This document shows, one piece after another, positions 1-9,030 of a stretch of DNA of 64,000 bases (positions are counted from its first letter, which is position 1; every line of letters starts with the position of its first letter). The notes beneath the pieces were generated by a model. It was given only the letters and a program-made list of their open reading frames with translations, was not told the origin of the DNA and did no database searches. The position numbers and the translations under genes are program-made. The stretch comes from Methylomonas sp. UP202 (lineage in GTDB: Bacteria > Pseudomonadota > Gammaproteobacteria > Methylococcales > Methylomonadaceae), in contig NZ_CP123897.1 in the NCBI RefSeq assembly GCF_029910655.1, positions 3,337,547 to 3,401,546 on the forward strand. The letters run 5' to 3'.

Positions 1-1334
1 GTGACGATTTGATATTTTTCGATCACGCCGTCGCGTATCCGCAGCCAATGTCCCAGCGCCCCGCGCGCGGCCATGATCAGGCCGTAACCTTCGCCGTCGA
101 TTTCAGCATTCTTGGCCGGATTGACGATATGCGGCTCGCCGAGGTGTTCGGCCAATTCGTGCAAATGCCGTTCGGCCTGAACCAATTCGTAGGCGATGCG
201 GCGAACCCTGGCGAATTGCCGCAACCAGGCGTTGCCGCCTTCGGTCGCGTAAAGATCGGCGATTAAGGCGTCGCCGCCGATCAGCAATTCGGCCAACGGG
301 CCGGTTTGCACGACCTTGTCGGCGTAGCGCGGCGCTTTCGCCCAGGTGTAACGATCGCTGCCGGGTTGGTAATCCGGAATCGTCTCGCCCTGCCAGGGAT
401 GGCGACCGCCCGAATACGGCCGGAACCAGGAATGGCGGACGTGCTCGTTAATCAGCGCTTGGTCGAGTTCGGCAATACACCCGGTATCGCCGTCGTAGAA
501 TCCGCCCGGCATCAATCGGGCGCTGTGCGGCGCATCCCAGTTGGCCGGATCGCACCAAGCGCCGAAGCTGATCATGTGCGGCGTACCGGCCGCCATCCGT
601 TGCAAACCCAGGTCGCGCGCGCAACGGCTCACCAAGCCCAACGCGCTGGCGGCATGCGCCGGCCGCTCCAGCCACTCGAAATAACCGGCGGCGCTATCCA
701 GCGCCAACCATTCGTCCAGCGGCGCGCCGATCACGATGCGCTCGTACCATTCGCGCACTTCGGCGAAGATCGTCCGGCAGGCAAGCAATCGGCGGGCATC
801 GGCCGGCGAAGTGACTCCGCCCGGCACCATGTACGACGAATGCGGCCATTGCCCGCCGAAATGGGCGACGACTTCAACCACTCTTCGGGTAATCGCCAAA
901 GTTTCCCGGTGCACGCGCCCGGAAAACGGCGCGAACTCGGCCTCGGCCGCCGCGAACCACGGCCGGTCGCGGTAACGGGCGTTGCGGAAATCCGGCGCGA
1001 AGAACAAAAAAGTTTGCCGCAAATCGTTTTGGATGCCTTCCGCGATTAGGCAAACGTTCCGAATCCGGGTGGCATTGGCCGGAACCGGCACGCGCCAGGC
1101 GTGCTCCAAGGCCAGCACCGCCGTGTACAAATGCGCGGTGCCGCAAATCCCGCATACTCTCGGTGTGAGAACCAAGGCGTCGCGCGGACTGCGTCCGACC
1201 AGAATTTGCTCGAAACCGCGATACAGAGTGCCGACCGTACGCGCTTCCACGACAACGCCATCTTCCAGACTCAGCGCCAGTTCCAGGTCGCCCTCGACCC
1301 GGTTCAAATTGACATTTAGCTCGACCCGCGCCAT
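1..1334 (-). CDS. [NiFe]-hydrogenase large subunit, group 2-like (partial at left edge)
   Basis: Catalytic subunit of a [NiFe]-hydrogenase (H2 oxidation or sensing). The frame is open from an ATG at 1334 to the window edge, about 444 residues, so the C-terminal Cys motif and any cleaved tail are not visible. The N-terminal nickel motif RVCGICGTAH is present, with Cys61 and Cys64. The segment LNRVEGDLE near the N-terminus and GFEQILVGRSPRDA just before the Cys motif match group 2 enzymes (cytosolic uptake, or HupV/HoxC-type sensors). The start overlaps the small-subunit stop by one base (TGATG), so the two are translationally coupled. Whether this is a sensor (group 2b) or a scavenging enzyme (group 2a) is not settled. 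The Cys motif followed by TAHL looks less like the SVSQ sequence I associate with sensors. Confidence 0.88.
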   Translation of the reverse strand, partial: MARVELNVNLNRVEGDLELALSLEDGVVVEARTVGTLYRGFEQILVGRSPRDALVLTPRVCGICGTAHLYTAVLALEHAWRVPVPANATRIRNVCLIAEGIQNDLRQTFLFFAPDFRNARYRDRPWFAAAEAEFAPFSGRVHRETLAITRRVVEVVAHFGGQWPHSSYMVPGGVTSPADARRLLACRTIFAEVREWYERIVIGAPLDEWLALDSAAGYFEWLERPAHAASALGLVSRCARDLGLQRMAAGTPHMISFGAWCDPANWDAPHSARLMPGGFYDGDTGCIAELDQALINEHVRHSWFRPYSGGRHPWQGETIPDYQPGSDRYTWAKAPRYADKVVQTGPLAELLIGGDALIADLYATEGGNAWLRQFARVRRIAYELVQAERHLHELAEHLGEPHIVNPAKNAEIDGEGYGLIMAARGALGHWLRIRDGVIEKYQIV

Positions 1335-2305
1335 CAGACGTCCATATCCTTGCCCTCGACCCGCGCCGGCGCGGCCGCCCTAGCCAGATTCTTGTAAGCC
1401 ATGTAACGCGCCCGTTCCACGCCCATCGGCAATCGCACCGGGATGTCGCCGATTTTTTCCGTGCTGAACAAATCGACTTCACGCGGAAAATCCGGCGAAG
1501 TGCAGCCGAAACACGGCACGCCGGCGCGGGTCTTGCTGTTCACGCCGTTCCATAAGTCGCTGTTGCACACCGCTTGCGTCATCGGTCCCTGGCAACCCAG
1601 ATTAAAAAACAGACACGCCTTGCCGCCGAATTCGGTATCTTCGATGTCGTATTCGTGGTACTCGTTGCGGGTGCAACCTTGGTGCACGACAGTATTGAAG
1701 AAGGCCAGCGGCCGATTCAGCTCGTCCAGCGGCAAGGGCATGCCGGCCGCCAGCCAGGCCAGGGTTTGCGTCATCGTATGCGGATGGGCCGGACAGCCGG
1801 CCAGATTGACCACCGGCCAGCCGCGCCGCGAGCGCCATTCCGCCGGCAGCAGACCGCTCGGCAGGTCGCGGTCGAATTGCAAGCCGATGCAGTCGCTGGG
1901 ATTCGGCGCGGCGGCATGCACGCCGCCGAACGCCGCGCAAGTCCCCATCGCCACCACGACGCCGGCGCGCTGGGCCAGCTCGCGGACAATCTCCATCCGT
2001 GCCCGCCCGCGATAACTGTCGTACAAGCCGGTGCCGCGCGGCGCGGTGACAATGCTGCCTTCGACGCAAAGTATATCCAGCGTCCGCTCTCCGGCGCCTA
2101 TGGCTTCGATCAGGCGGTCGTGCTCGCGCATAGACGCGCTGGATAAGGACGGATGCCAGAGCAGCTCGACGCCGTGCGTCGCGAACAGTTGCTCGATGCT
2201 GGGCGATTGGGCACTGAGTATCGCCAGCGATTCGCCGCCGCATGCGCCGGTTTGTAACCAAAATAACGTCGCCACCACCACTCCCGAATACCGTTTGGGA
2301 GGCAT
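1334..2305 (-). CDS. [NiFe]-hydrogenase small subunit, group 2-like, with CxxE proximal motif
   Basis: Iron-sulfur electron-transfer subunit paired with the large subunit downstream. It has 323 residues and no Tat signal or C-terminal membrane helix, so it should be cytosolic, as in group 2. LLWHPSLS near residue 50 and GCTRNEYHEYDIE in the C-terminal half fit that group. Proximal-cluster ligands are Cys22, Cys123 (GTCAAFGG) and Cys171 (AGCPAHP). The fourth position is Glu25 (CGGE) instead of Cys, read directly from the codons TGC GGC GGC GAA. Medial and distal cluster cysteines are present near the C-terminus. The ATG at 2305 has no clear ribosome binding site. A GTG at 2275 (Val11) is preceded by GGAG at good spacing and could be the real start. 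Confidence 0.88.
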   Translation of the reverse strand: MPPKRYSGVVVATLFWLQTGACGGESLAILSAQSPSIEQLFATHGVELLWHPSLSSASMREHDRLIEAIGAGERTLDILCVEGSIVTAPRGTGLYDSYRGRARMEIVRELAQRAGVVVAMGTCAAFGGVHAAAPNPSDCIGLQFDRDLPSGLLPAEWRSRRGWPVVNLAGCPAHPHTMTQTLAWLAAGMPLPLDELNRPLAFFNTVVHQGCTRNEYHEYDIEDTEFGGKACLFFNLGCQGPMTQAVCNSDLWNGVNSKTRAGVPCFGCTSPDFPREVDLFSTEKIGDIPVRLPMGVERARYMAYKNLARAAAPARVEGKDMDV

Positions 2306-2311
2306 TGTATT

Positions 2312-2337
2312 GAAATTGGCTCAGATCGGCCAATTTC
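2312..2337. promoter_or_regulatory. Perfect 9-bp inverted repeat just upstream of the hydrogenase small subunit
   Basis: GAAATTGGC and GCCAATTTC form a perfect inverted repeat separated by 8 nt, ending 6 nt before the ATG at 2305. It could be a protein operator or a hairpin in the leader RNA. Its position over the expected ribosome binding site suggests control of this operon, but no factor is identified. Confidence 0.4.
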
Positions 2338-2514
2338 GAGCAAACGGCTGATACATTGCCCGCACGTCGCTATCCCGCCGATACGGATTTAAGCGCCGCT
2401 CCGGCCGCGCCCGCGCCGGAGATTGACAGGATTGCCTCTAGGCGAGCGAGAATTAAACGCAGCCCACCCTGCCCCGCGCAAACTCGGACCAGCCGTCGGC
2501 GACCTTCTTGACCG

Positions 2515-4221
2515 CTAGCGCCGGGTGGCGTCGTATTGCTGACCGTCGTCGGTCACCGCGCTACCGCGCGTCGGCGGCACCATCACGCTGACCGCGCCCT
2601 GACAGGACAAACCGGCGTAGCTGGCCGTAAAAGCCACCCGATAGGCCCGGCCGTTGCCGGTGAAAGCCTGGTTTTTCGGCTGCTGGCCTTGGCGCTCCGC
2701 CCGCAACTGCAGTATATCGAGCGCCAGCGGCTTTTTCGCGCTGCGCTTGGTGCGGGTGATTTTGGCGTCCGGACTGGTTTTGTCTTTCAGCGCCGGGTTT
2801 TTCAGCGGTTCGTCCTGGCTTACCGCATCGATACGCAAATCGTAATTCGGTTTGGCGGTATCAATACCGGGACCGGTGATACCCTGAATCAGCACTTTTT
2901 GCATCGCGCCGTTCGGCGACCATAAGTAGGTTTTGCTGGGCCGGGCTTGCGAGCAATCCAGCAAACCGTCGTCGTCGTTGACGACCACATCAACCGTCGC
3001 TTCGGCCGAGGCCGGGCTAGCCGCATCGTCGGTCACGGTCAGTTTGAAACTCAGGGTTTCCGAGCCGCTGGCCAGCCAGGGCGCGGTGAAGCTGGCGTTC
3101 GCGGTTTGCGGGTTATGCAAGCTGACGGCGGTACCGCCGGTCTGCTCCCACTGATAGCTCAAACCGTCGCCGTCGGCATCGCTGGCGCTGCCGGCCAAGG
3201 TCACCAAACTGGCTTCGGCCACCGACTGGTCGGCGCCGGCATCGACGCTGGGCGCGCGATTGCTTGGCGGCGGATTGTTATTACCGGCGTTGACAGTGAT
3301 CGTCACGGTATCGGGATCGCTTTGCAGACTACCGTCGCTGACGGCCAACGCGAACACCAGCGTGCCGGCCGTGGCCGGCGCGGTAAAACTGGGCCGTTGC
3401 GCGGTGGCGCTGGACAGCATCACCGTCTCGCCGGATAGCTGCGTCCATTGATAAGCGGCGATCGCGTCGCTGTCCGGATCGCTGCTGGCGCTGCCGTCCA
3501 GTTGCACGGTGGCGCCGGTATCGACGGCCGCATCCGCGCCGGCATCGGCGGTCGGCGCGTGATTGACGCTGGGCACGCCGGCCGCGATCACGACGGTCGG
3601 CACCGATTCTATCGTCTCGCCGCCGGTCAGATTGGGCAGACTGCGCACCTTGACCGCCGCCAGTACCGTCGGCGCGCCGGCATCGGCACCGCCGCCGCGT
3701 ATCGCCGCGACCAGTTTGTCTACAGTCAAGGCATTGGGCAGGCTACCGTCGTTCTGAAACTGAATATGGCCGACTTCGCCGACCGCCAAGCGGGCGCCGA
3801 CACTGCTCGGCGTCTCGGAACGCGGGAAACCCAGCTCGCTGGTAAAGGTAAAACCGTCCACGGTGGCCACGTCTTCCTGCGGTTCCCAGCGATCGGACTG
3901 GGCGCTGTCGTCGCCGAATTGTTCGACCACGATGCCGGGCAATTCGGGCGCGGTGTAGTCGAAGGCCAGCAACAGTCCCGAGATATAGCTGGTGGCGCCG
4001 ACGCCCGGCACCAGATTGGACGCGACGTTGGTCAGCCGCAAATCGACGGCCGGCAAGCCGTTCGTGTCGATCACGTCCTCGAAATGGGCGGTGGCGACGG
4101 TCTGGCCCGTACCGGCGGCCGGCGTCAGCCGGTAATTGAATACCAGGTCCAGTGTGGCGGCGTCGGCCGCGCCGCCAATCAGAGTCGCGGCGATGCAAAG
4201 CGCCGATAATGGTTTGTTCAT
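2515..4221 (-). CDS. Secreted protein with two PKD/cadherin-like domains
   Basis: Predicted exported protein of 568 residues; function unknown. The start MNKPLSALC gives a normal Sec signal peptide (cleavage after about residue 21); a longer in-frame ATG at 4236 adds five residues. Order: signal peptide; about 190 residues closely similar to the VPLPA-CTERM protein at 7766-8545 (shared SDRWEPQEDVATVDGFTFTS); two PKD-like domains beginning NHAPTADAGADA and NRAPSVDAGADQ; and a C-terminal module with a Cys pair ending in VSVMVPPTRGSAVTDDGQ. There is no sorting signal at the C-terminus. It lies 3 bp after the TonB receptor gene, or 18 bp using the shorter start, and is probably co-transcribed with it. 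Confidence 0.8.
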   Translation of the reverse strand: MNKPLSALCIAATLIGGAADAATLDLVFNYRLTPAAGTGQTVATAHFEDVIDTNGLPAVDLRLTNVASNLVPGVGATSYISGLLLAFDYTAPELPGIVVEQFGDDSAQSDRWEPQEDVATVDGFTFTSELGFPRSETPSSVGARLAVGEVGHIQFQNDGSLPNALTVDKLVAAIRGGGADAGAPTVLAAVKVRSLPNLTGGETIESVPTVVIAAGVPSVNHAPTADAGADAAVDTGATVQLDGSASSDPDSDAIAAYQWTQLSGETVMLSSATAQRPSFTAPATAGTLVFALAVSDGSLQSDPDTVTITVNAGNNNPPPSNRAPSVDAGADQSVAEASLVTLAGSASDADGDGLSYQWEQTGGTAVSLHNPQTANASFTAPWLASGSETLSFKLTVTDDAASPASAEATVDVVVNDDDGLLDCSQARPSKTYLWSPNGAMQKVLIQGITGPGIDTAKPNYDLRIDAVSQDEPLKNPALKDKTSPDAKITRTKRSAKKPLALDILQLRAERQGQQPKNQAFTGNGRAYRVAFTASYAGLSCQGAVSVMVPPTRGSAVTDDGQQYDATRR

Positions 4222-4239
4222 GGCGTCTCCGCGCAAAGC

Positions 4240-6750
4240 TTAAAATTTCAACCGCACGCCGACCCAGCCGCCGAACGGCGCGCCCGGTCCCAGAAAGCGC
4301 GGGTTGCTGTAGTTTTGAAAGCCCGGCAACTCGTTGGCTTCGCCCAACATGCCGAAGGACTCGTAATCGGTGTCGAACACGTTTTCCATGATCAGGAAGG
4401 TCGCCAGATTCGGCGTCCACTGATAATTGGCGTGCAGATTCATGACGAAATAGGGATCGGTCGAACCCAGGAAATTGCCTTCGTCGCCACGCAGAAACTG
4501 TCCGGAATTGAACAGGCCGTCGCCGCCGACCGTCAGCGCCGTCGTGACCGGCACCGTCAAACCCAGTTTCAAACTGTGTTGCGGAATGCCGGGAATCCGG
4601 TCACCTTTTTCCACAGGAATCACCGCGCTGTATTCGCCGTTGGCGCCGAAGGTTTCGATCCGGGCCGGATGAGTGGGACTGCTGACGAAGAAGTTGTTCT
4701 GGAAAGTGGCATCGACGAAGCTGTAATGCAAATACCAGCGCCAATCTTCCCGAAATACGCCGGATAAACCCGCTTCCATGCCGACCCGGCGGGTATCGCC
4801 GACGTTCGAGAAGAAGCCGACATTGGACGTCGCGCCGCCGGTGGATTGAAAAATGATGTCGTTTTTGTTGATGGTATGGAAAAAACCGACGTTCCAGGCC
4901 GTGTCCTTATCGAGCTGGCCGCGAAATCCGGCCTCGAAGCTTTCGGCGACGACCTGCTGCAAATGCGGATCGGCCAAGAAGGCGTTGGGCAGCCGGCATT
5001 CGGCGTTGGGATCGGAACAGGCCAGTTCGACGATGGTCGGCGCCCGCGCCGATTCGCTGTAACCGCCGTAAACGCCCAGTTTGTCGGTGACTTTCCAGGT
5101 CAAGCCGGCCGACGGGTTGAAACGGCTGTAAGCGTGGTTGTCGTTCAATTCCGGACTGTTGCCCAAGCTGTCCAGCAAACGGATCACGGTATCGTTAAAG
5201 CGACCGCCGAAGCTCAAGGTCACGCGGTCGGTCAAGTCCAGCGCATCGTTGAAAAACGCCGACCAGGTGGTGGTGCCGCCTTTCAGGCCGGTGGCATCGT
5301 CAGGAATGAAAATGCCGGAGCGGCTGGTGCCGCGGTCGGCCAGCAAGCGGACGATTTCCACTTGAGAACCGTAGTTGACGATACCCCGGTTATAACCGAA
5401 GCCGGTAATCAACTGATTGTTCAGCCCGAACAATTTATGCTGAAACGTGGCTTGACCGGTGGCACCGAAGCTTTTTTGCTTGCGGGTACTGATGTTGTTG
5501 ATCGCGTTCAAAGGCTGGTCCGGATTGTCGTAACCGACCGGATTGCCGTTCTGGTCGCGGACTATCCATTGCGACAGGATGTCGGAACCGGCCATGCCGG
5601 CGATGTCGTCGGGACAGTCGCCCGGCTCGGCGCGTTCGCGGGAAATCCCCTGGCTGGCCAGGAAAGACCAAAAGCTATCGCCGCTGAAACCGTCGCTGCC
5701 CGGAAACAGCGGATAGGCCGGCAAGCCGTCGAGATTGCGGTCGTACAGCGCGCCGGCTTCGGAACAATCGATGTAGGCGGTATCGTCGCCGTTGAAGGAT
5801 CGCGTCACCGTATCGCGGTAAAACGCGTTACCGGCCAGTTGCACCTTGTCGTTGAGCCAATGCGTGCCTTCCAACGTGAAAAATTTCATGTCGTTTTCGG
5901 TGCGGTCGGGCGACGTGAAAATCGCCGAGCGGTTGTCGCGCAACAACTCGGTGGGGACCGCGCCGTTGCCGATCAAGTCGCTGTTGCCGTACAAGGCGCT
6001 GAAATCCAGCGACGACTTGTCCGAGCGCCAACCCAGCGAACCGTAGACGTTGAAGGCCTCGGACGGCGAGGAATCCCGCCAGCCGTCCTCGGCGAAGCGC
6101 CGCACATTCACGAAATACCCGAGACTGCCGTCGTTGCCACCGCTTTCGGCCGACACCACGTTGCGGCCCCAGGCGCCGCCGTAAGCCTCCAACTCGTGGC
6201 CCGGCGAATTGAAACCGTTCTTGGTTTGCAGCGATACCGCGCCACCCAAGGTATTCAAGCCGAACAAGGGATTGGCGCCGCTGAACACGTTCATGCTCTT
6301 GATCATCGATTCCGGCAACATGTCCCAGTTAACTGTGTCACCGAACGGATCGTTATAGCGCACGCCATTCACATACACGCTCATCCCCATCGGTAAACCC
6401 AGCAACGGCGACGCGGTGAAGCCGCGAAAATTCAGGTCCGGTTGCAGCGGATTGTTTTGCGCGGCATTCAACGTGACGCTACCGGTGGTACGGTTCATGA
6501 ACGAGGTCAGATCGCTGGCTTCGGATCGATCCAAATCGCGGTCGGTGGCGGTTTGCACGTTGGCCGGAATTTTGTCCTTGTCCAGGCCGACGCCGTGTAC
6601 CGGCGTCACGTCGACGACTTCGACCGCTTCCAGGGTATCGTGACCGGCCGTCTCGGATTCGGCGGCTTCGGCGCCGAACGCGGCGCACAGAAAGGCAAAG
6701 GCCACCGGCTTGGCGGACTGCTGTAATGGCTTCATGAACTTGATAAACAT
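4240..6750 (-). CDS. TonB-dependent outer-membrane receptor
   Basis: An 836-residue TonB-dependent receptor for energy-driven uptake across the outer membrane. It has an N-terminal signal peptide (an alternative start at MKPLQQ, 6735, leaves a better one). A plug domain runs to about residue 190, with a TonB-box-like stretch EAVEVVDVTPV near residue 42, LNFRGF and the plug-end pattern NPLFGLNTLGGAVSLQTK. The rest is a long beta-barrel ending in VGVRLKF with the terminal Phe typical of barrel insertion. The substrate cannot be read from sequence. It is followed immediately by the PKD protein and lies close to two VPLPA-CTERM genes, so it may serve a ligand captured by these surface proteins (inference). 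Confidence 0.9.
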   Translation of the reverse strand: MFIKFMKPLQQSAKPVAFAFLCAAFGAEAAESETAGHDTLEAVEVVDVTPVHGVGLDKDKIPANVQTATDRDLDRSEASDLTSFMNRTTGSVTLNAAQNNPLQPDLNFRGFTASPLLGLPMGMSVYVNGVRYNDPFGDTVNWDMLPESMIKSMNVFSGANPLFGLNTLGGAVSLQTKNGFNSPGHELEAYGGAWGRNVVSAESGGNDGSLGYFVNVRRFAEDGWRDSSPSEAFNVYGSLGWRSDKSSLDFSALYGNSDLIGNGAVPTELLRDNRSAIFTSPDRTENDMKFFTLEGTHWLNDKVQLAGNAFYRDTVTRSFNGDDTAYIDCSEAGALYDRNLDGLPAYPLFPGSDGFSGDSFWSFLASQGISRERAEPGDCPDDIAGMAGSDILSQWIVRDQNGNPVGYDNPDQPLNAINNISTRKQKSFGATGQATFQHKLFGLNNQLITGFGYNRGIVNYGSQVEIVRLLADRGTSRSGIFIPDDATGLKGGTTTWSAFFNDALDLTDRVTLSFGGRFNDTVIRLLDSLGNSPELNDNHAYSRFNPSAGLTWKVTDKLGVYGGYSESARAPTIVELACSDPNAECRLPNAFLADPHLQQVVAESFEAGFRGQLDKDTAWNVGFFHTINKNDIIFQSTGGATSNVGFFSNVGDTRRVGMEAGLSGVFREDWRWYLHYSFVDATFQNNFFVSSPTHPARIETFGANGEYSAVIPVEKGDRIPGIPQHSLKLGLTVPVTTALTVGGDGLFNSGQFLRGDEGNFLGSTDPYFVMNLHANYQWTPNLATFLIMENVFDTDYESFGMLGEANELPGFQNYSNPRFLGPGAPFGGWVGVRLKF

Positions 6751-6817
6751 GGGGGCTGCGGCCGATAGGGCCGCAACCCGGTTGAACCGACGCGCCGACC
6801 GGGCGCGCGACTAGCTT

Positions 6818-7660
6818 TCAGCGCGACCGACGTTTGCCGATCAAACCGATGCCGGCCAGCGCCGATAAAAATAACGGCAGCGCGGCGGGCAACGGGACCG
6901 GCGCCATCGCCAGCACGTTCAATCGATTCTGCGCCGGATTGCCGCCGGTGGCCGAGTTACCCCAGAAGCCGCTGCCGGCAACGCCGCGCAAGGCGGGATC
7001 GGCGTTGCCGGTGCCGCGCAATTTGATCCAGCCCAGCGCGTCCGCTTGCTCCGGATGCAAGGCATTTTCGACCGCGTTGGCCGGATTCAGTAAATTCGCC
7101 ACGCTGATGCCGGAAAAGCCGGCGCTGTTGTACAAGTCAATCGTACTGCTGGTGCCGGCCAACAAAGTCTCGGCGCTGAAGTTGTACTCTTGTTCGAAGG
7201 CCGGATCGCCGGCCGCCGCGCCCCAGCCGTCGGTAGCGCCGTCTTCCTGCCATTCGATGCCGCCGCTCAAGCCGCTTGAGGTCACCGGTGCCAGATTGAC
7301 GCCGCCGACATAGCTCCAGTGCTGATTATTGAATTCGTAACCGTTGTCGGTGGAGGTACCGGGAAAATTGAGTTCGAACGAAGATATCCACACCTTGGTA
7401 CCGGCCACGCCGCTGGAAAATTGCGCCAGGTCGCCGGCGGTCAATTGCACCCGCACGCCGCCGTAGCCGGCGCCGGCGCCGTTCAAGCCCAGATCGGCCA
7501 AATCGGTCACGGTGATGCTCGCGACGTTCGCGACGCCGCTACTGCCGTACAGATTGGTGGCAATGTAATTGAAGTTGAGCGTGGTGGTCGCGGCGGACGC
7601 GGCGGACAGGTTAAAAAGCGCGGCACCGGCCACCAGCCAGGATTTCGTTGAAAGTTTCAT
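6818..7660 (-). CDS. VPLPA-CTERM sorting domain protein
   Basis: Exported protein of 280 residues, function unknown. It has a Sec signal peptide (MKLSTKSWLVAGAALFNLSA, cleaved around AASA). The C-terminus has a short VPLPAALPLF motif, a hydrophobic helix and a basic tail KRRSR. This is the VPLPA variant of the PEP-CTERM signal, known to be processed by an exosortase and linked to exopolysaccharide-producing Gram-negative bacteria. The body is beta-rich with little recognisable sequence. No exosortase is present in this window, so processing must rely on a gene elsewhere. Confidence 0.82.
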   Translation of the reverse strand: MKLSTKSWLVAGAALFNLSAASAATTTLNFNYIATNLYGSSGVANVASITVTDLADLGLNGAGAGYGGVRVQLTAGDLAQFSSGVAGTKVWISSFELNFPGTSTDNGYEFNNQHWSYVGGVNLAPVTSSGLSGGIEWQEDGATDGWGAAAGDPAFEQEYNFSAETLLAGTSSTIDLYNSAGFSGISVANLLNPANAVENALHPEQADALGWIKLRGTGNADPALRGVAGSGFWGNSATGGNPAQNRLNVLAMAPVPLPAALPLFLSALAGIGLIGKRRSR

Positions 7661-7680
7661 CGTTATTATTGTTTGAATTG

Positions 7681-7751
7681 AAATGGAAAAAACAGCCCAT
7701 CATTAGCGGCCGCGCCGCCTCCCGGCGGGAGCAGAGCCTGGAGGCGGCGCG
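7681..7751 (-). terminator. Strong hairpin with downstream T-run after the VPLPA-CTERM gene at 7766-8545
   Basis: A perfect 12-bp stem (7711-7722 pairs with 7740-7751, GGAGGCGGCGCG on the plus strand) lies just after the stop of the upstream minus-strand gene. Read on the minus strand, a run of six Ts follows about 20 nt later. It is probably an intrinsic terminator separating the two VPLPA genes. Confidence 0.55.
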
Positions 7752-7765
7752 GCGCTGACAACGGT

Positions 7766-8545
7766 TTAAGCGCGGCGGCGGCGCAATACCCCGAAGCCGG
7801 CCAAGGCGGAGGCGAATAACGGTAACGCGGCCGGGACCGGCACCGGCGCGGCGGTCGGCTCGACGGCGCCGACCACCAAGGTCGCAACCGACTCGATATT
7901 TTCGCCGCCGGTAATCGCACCCAGGCTACGGACTTTGACGGCCGCCATGATGTCCGGAATAGCAGCGTCGGCCGACCCGCCGCGCAGCGCTTCAACCAAC
8001 GAAGCGACGGTCAAGTCGCCTTGCTCGAGTCCGGTATCCCACCAAAACTGGATATGGGCGCTGTCGCCGACCCGCAAACTGGCCAAGCTGGTCGAGGAAG
8101 ACGGATTCGAGGTGCCTTTGGGAAAACCCAATTCGCTGGTAAAGGTAAAGCCGTCGACGGTCGCGACGTCTTCTTGCGGCTCCCAGCGGTCAGATTGGGC
8201 GTTGTCATCATCGAATTGCTCGATAATGATGTTGGGCAATTCTTCGTCGGCAAAATCGAAAGCCAGCAACAACCCGGAGATATAGCTGGTGGAGCCAACG
8301 CCGGGTACCTGATCCGACGCGACGTTGGTCAGGGTCAAGTCGATGCCTTTAAACCCGGTGCTGGTAATCACGTCTTCGAAATGAGCCGTGGCGATCGTAG
8401 TGCCCAGCGCGCCGGCGCCCGGCGTCATGCGGTAATTGAAATCCAGATCCAGCGTGGCCGCCGCCGCGCCTTGGCTCAAGGCCAGACCGATACCCAGGGC
8501 CAGCGAATTGACGGAGCGGCTTAACGATTTGGGAAGGTAACTCAT
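7766..8545 (-). CDS. VPLPA-CTERM sorting domain protein, paralogue of the PKD protein N-terminus
   Basis: Exported protein of 259 residues with a signal peptide ending near GAAAATLDL and a C-terminal VPVPAALPLFASALAGF motif followed by RRRRA. Residues about 28-215 are a paralogue of the N-terminal domain of the PKD protein at 2515-4221 (shared FNYR, TAHFEDVI, SYISGLLLAFD, SDRWEPQEDVATVDGFTFTS and LGFP). The same domain is therefore used once with a cell-surface sorting tail and once with PKD repeats. A good ribosome site (AGGACG) precedes the ATG. Function unknown; role at the cell surface inferred from the sorting signal. Confidence 0.82.
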   Translation of the reverse strand: MSYLPKSLSRSVNSLALGIGLALSQGAAAATLDLDFNYRMTPGAGALGTTIATAHFEDVITSTGFKGIDLTLTNVASDQVPGVGSTSYISGLLLAFDFADEELPNIIIEQFDDDNAQSDRWEPQEDVATVDGFTFTSELGFPKGTSNPSSSTSLASLRVGDSAHIQFWWDTGLEQGDLTVASLVEALRGGSADAAIPDIMAAVKVRSLGAITGGENIESVATLVVGAVEPTAAPVPVPAALPLFASALAGFGVLRRRRA

Positions 8546-9030
8546 GGTGCGTCCTTTTTTCCGAGATTAAGAAAGAATTTTTCTCGGCTATTCTCGGGAA
8601 GCGGCGCGAAATGGCTTAGGGAATTTTTCCCGGTATTAGACTGAATGTTTCCCGATGTTAAATTTGGTTAACGATTAACCCGTTAGCCGGCAAAAAGCCT
8701 GCTACGCGGCCGGATCGATCGCCGCCCTCATTGACGCCGATGAAAACCACGGCGCACGGATAGGCACGGACCCGTCAAAATCGGCGCTTACCCGCGTTTC
8801 CAAAGGTCGCTAACGAACAATAAATTGAAGCCCGGTTTGTGGGAACACTCTGGCGTGACCGATAATAGAATCCAGCTGGAAGCCGAGAAAGCCGGGTATC
8901 GTTGCCGCTCCACCCGGTCCACCTCCATGGTTTTCCGGCGACATAAGCCTCGCCGATTGCAACCACTCTCGCGATCGCGCCGGGCGCTTTTTAAGTCTTT
9001 CCGGCGGCGGCCGGCACTACGAGGACACAG
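8546..9030. promoter_or_regulatory. Intergenic region with three imperfect direct repeats
   Basis: This 485-bp region between divergent genes contains no convincing ORF. Three similar 13-mers, GAATTTTTCTCGG (8575), GAATTTTTCCCGG (8621) and GAATGTTTCCCGA (8643), lie upstream of the minus-strand VPLPA gene. They could be activator or repressor sites for it. Nothing else was recognised. Confidence 0.3.

Noticed and set aside
4846..6396. 516-residue open frame on the plus strand opposite the TonB receptor
   Set aside because: It is a GC-driven mirror frame of a clear receptor gene, with no domain, no ribosome site and composition rich in Gly, Val, Ala and Arg.
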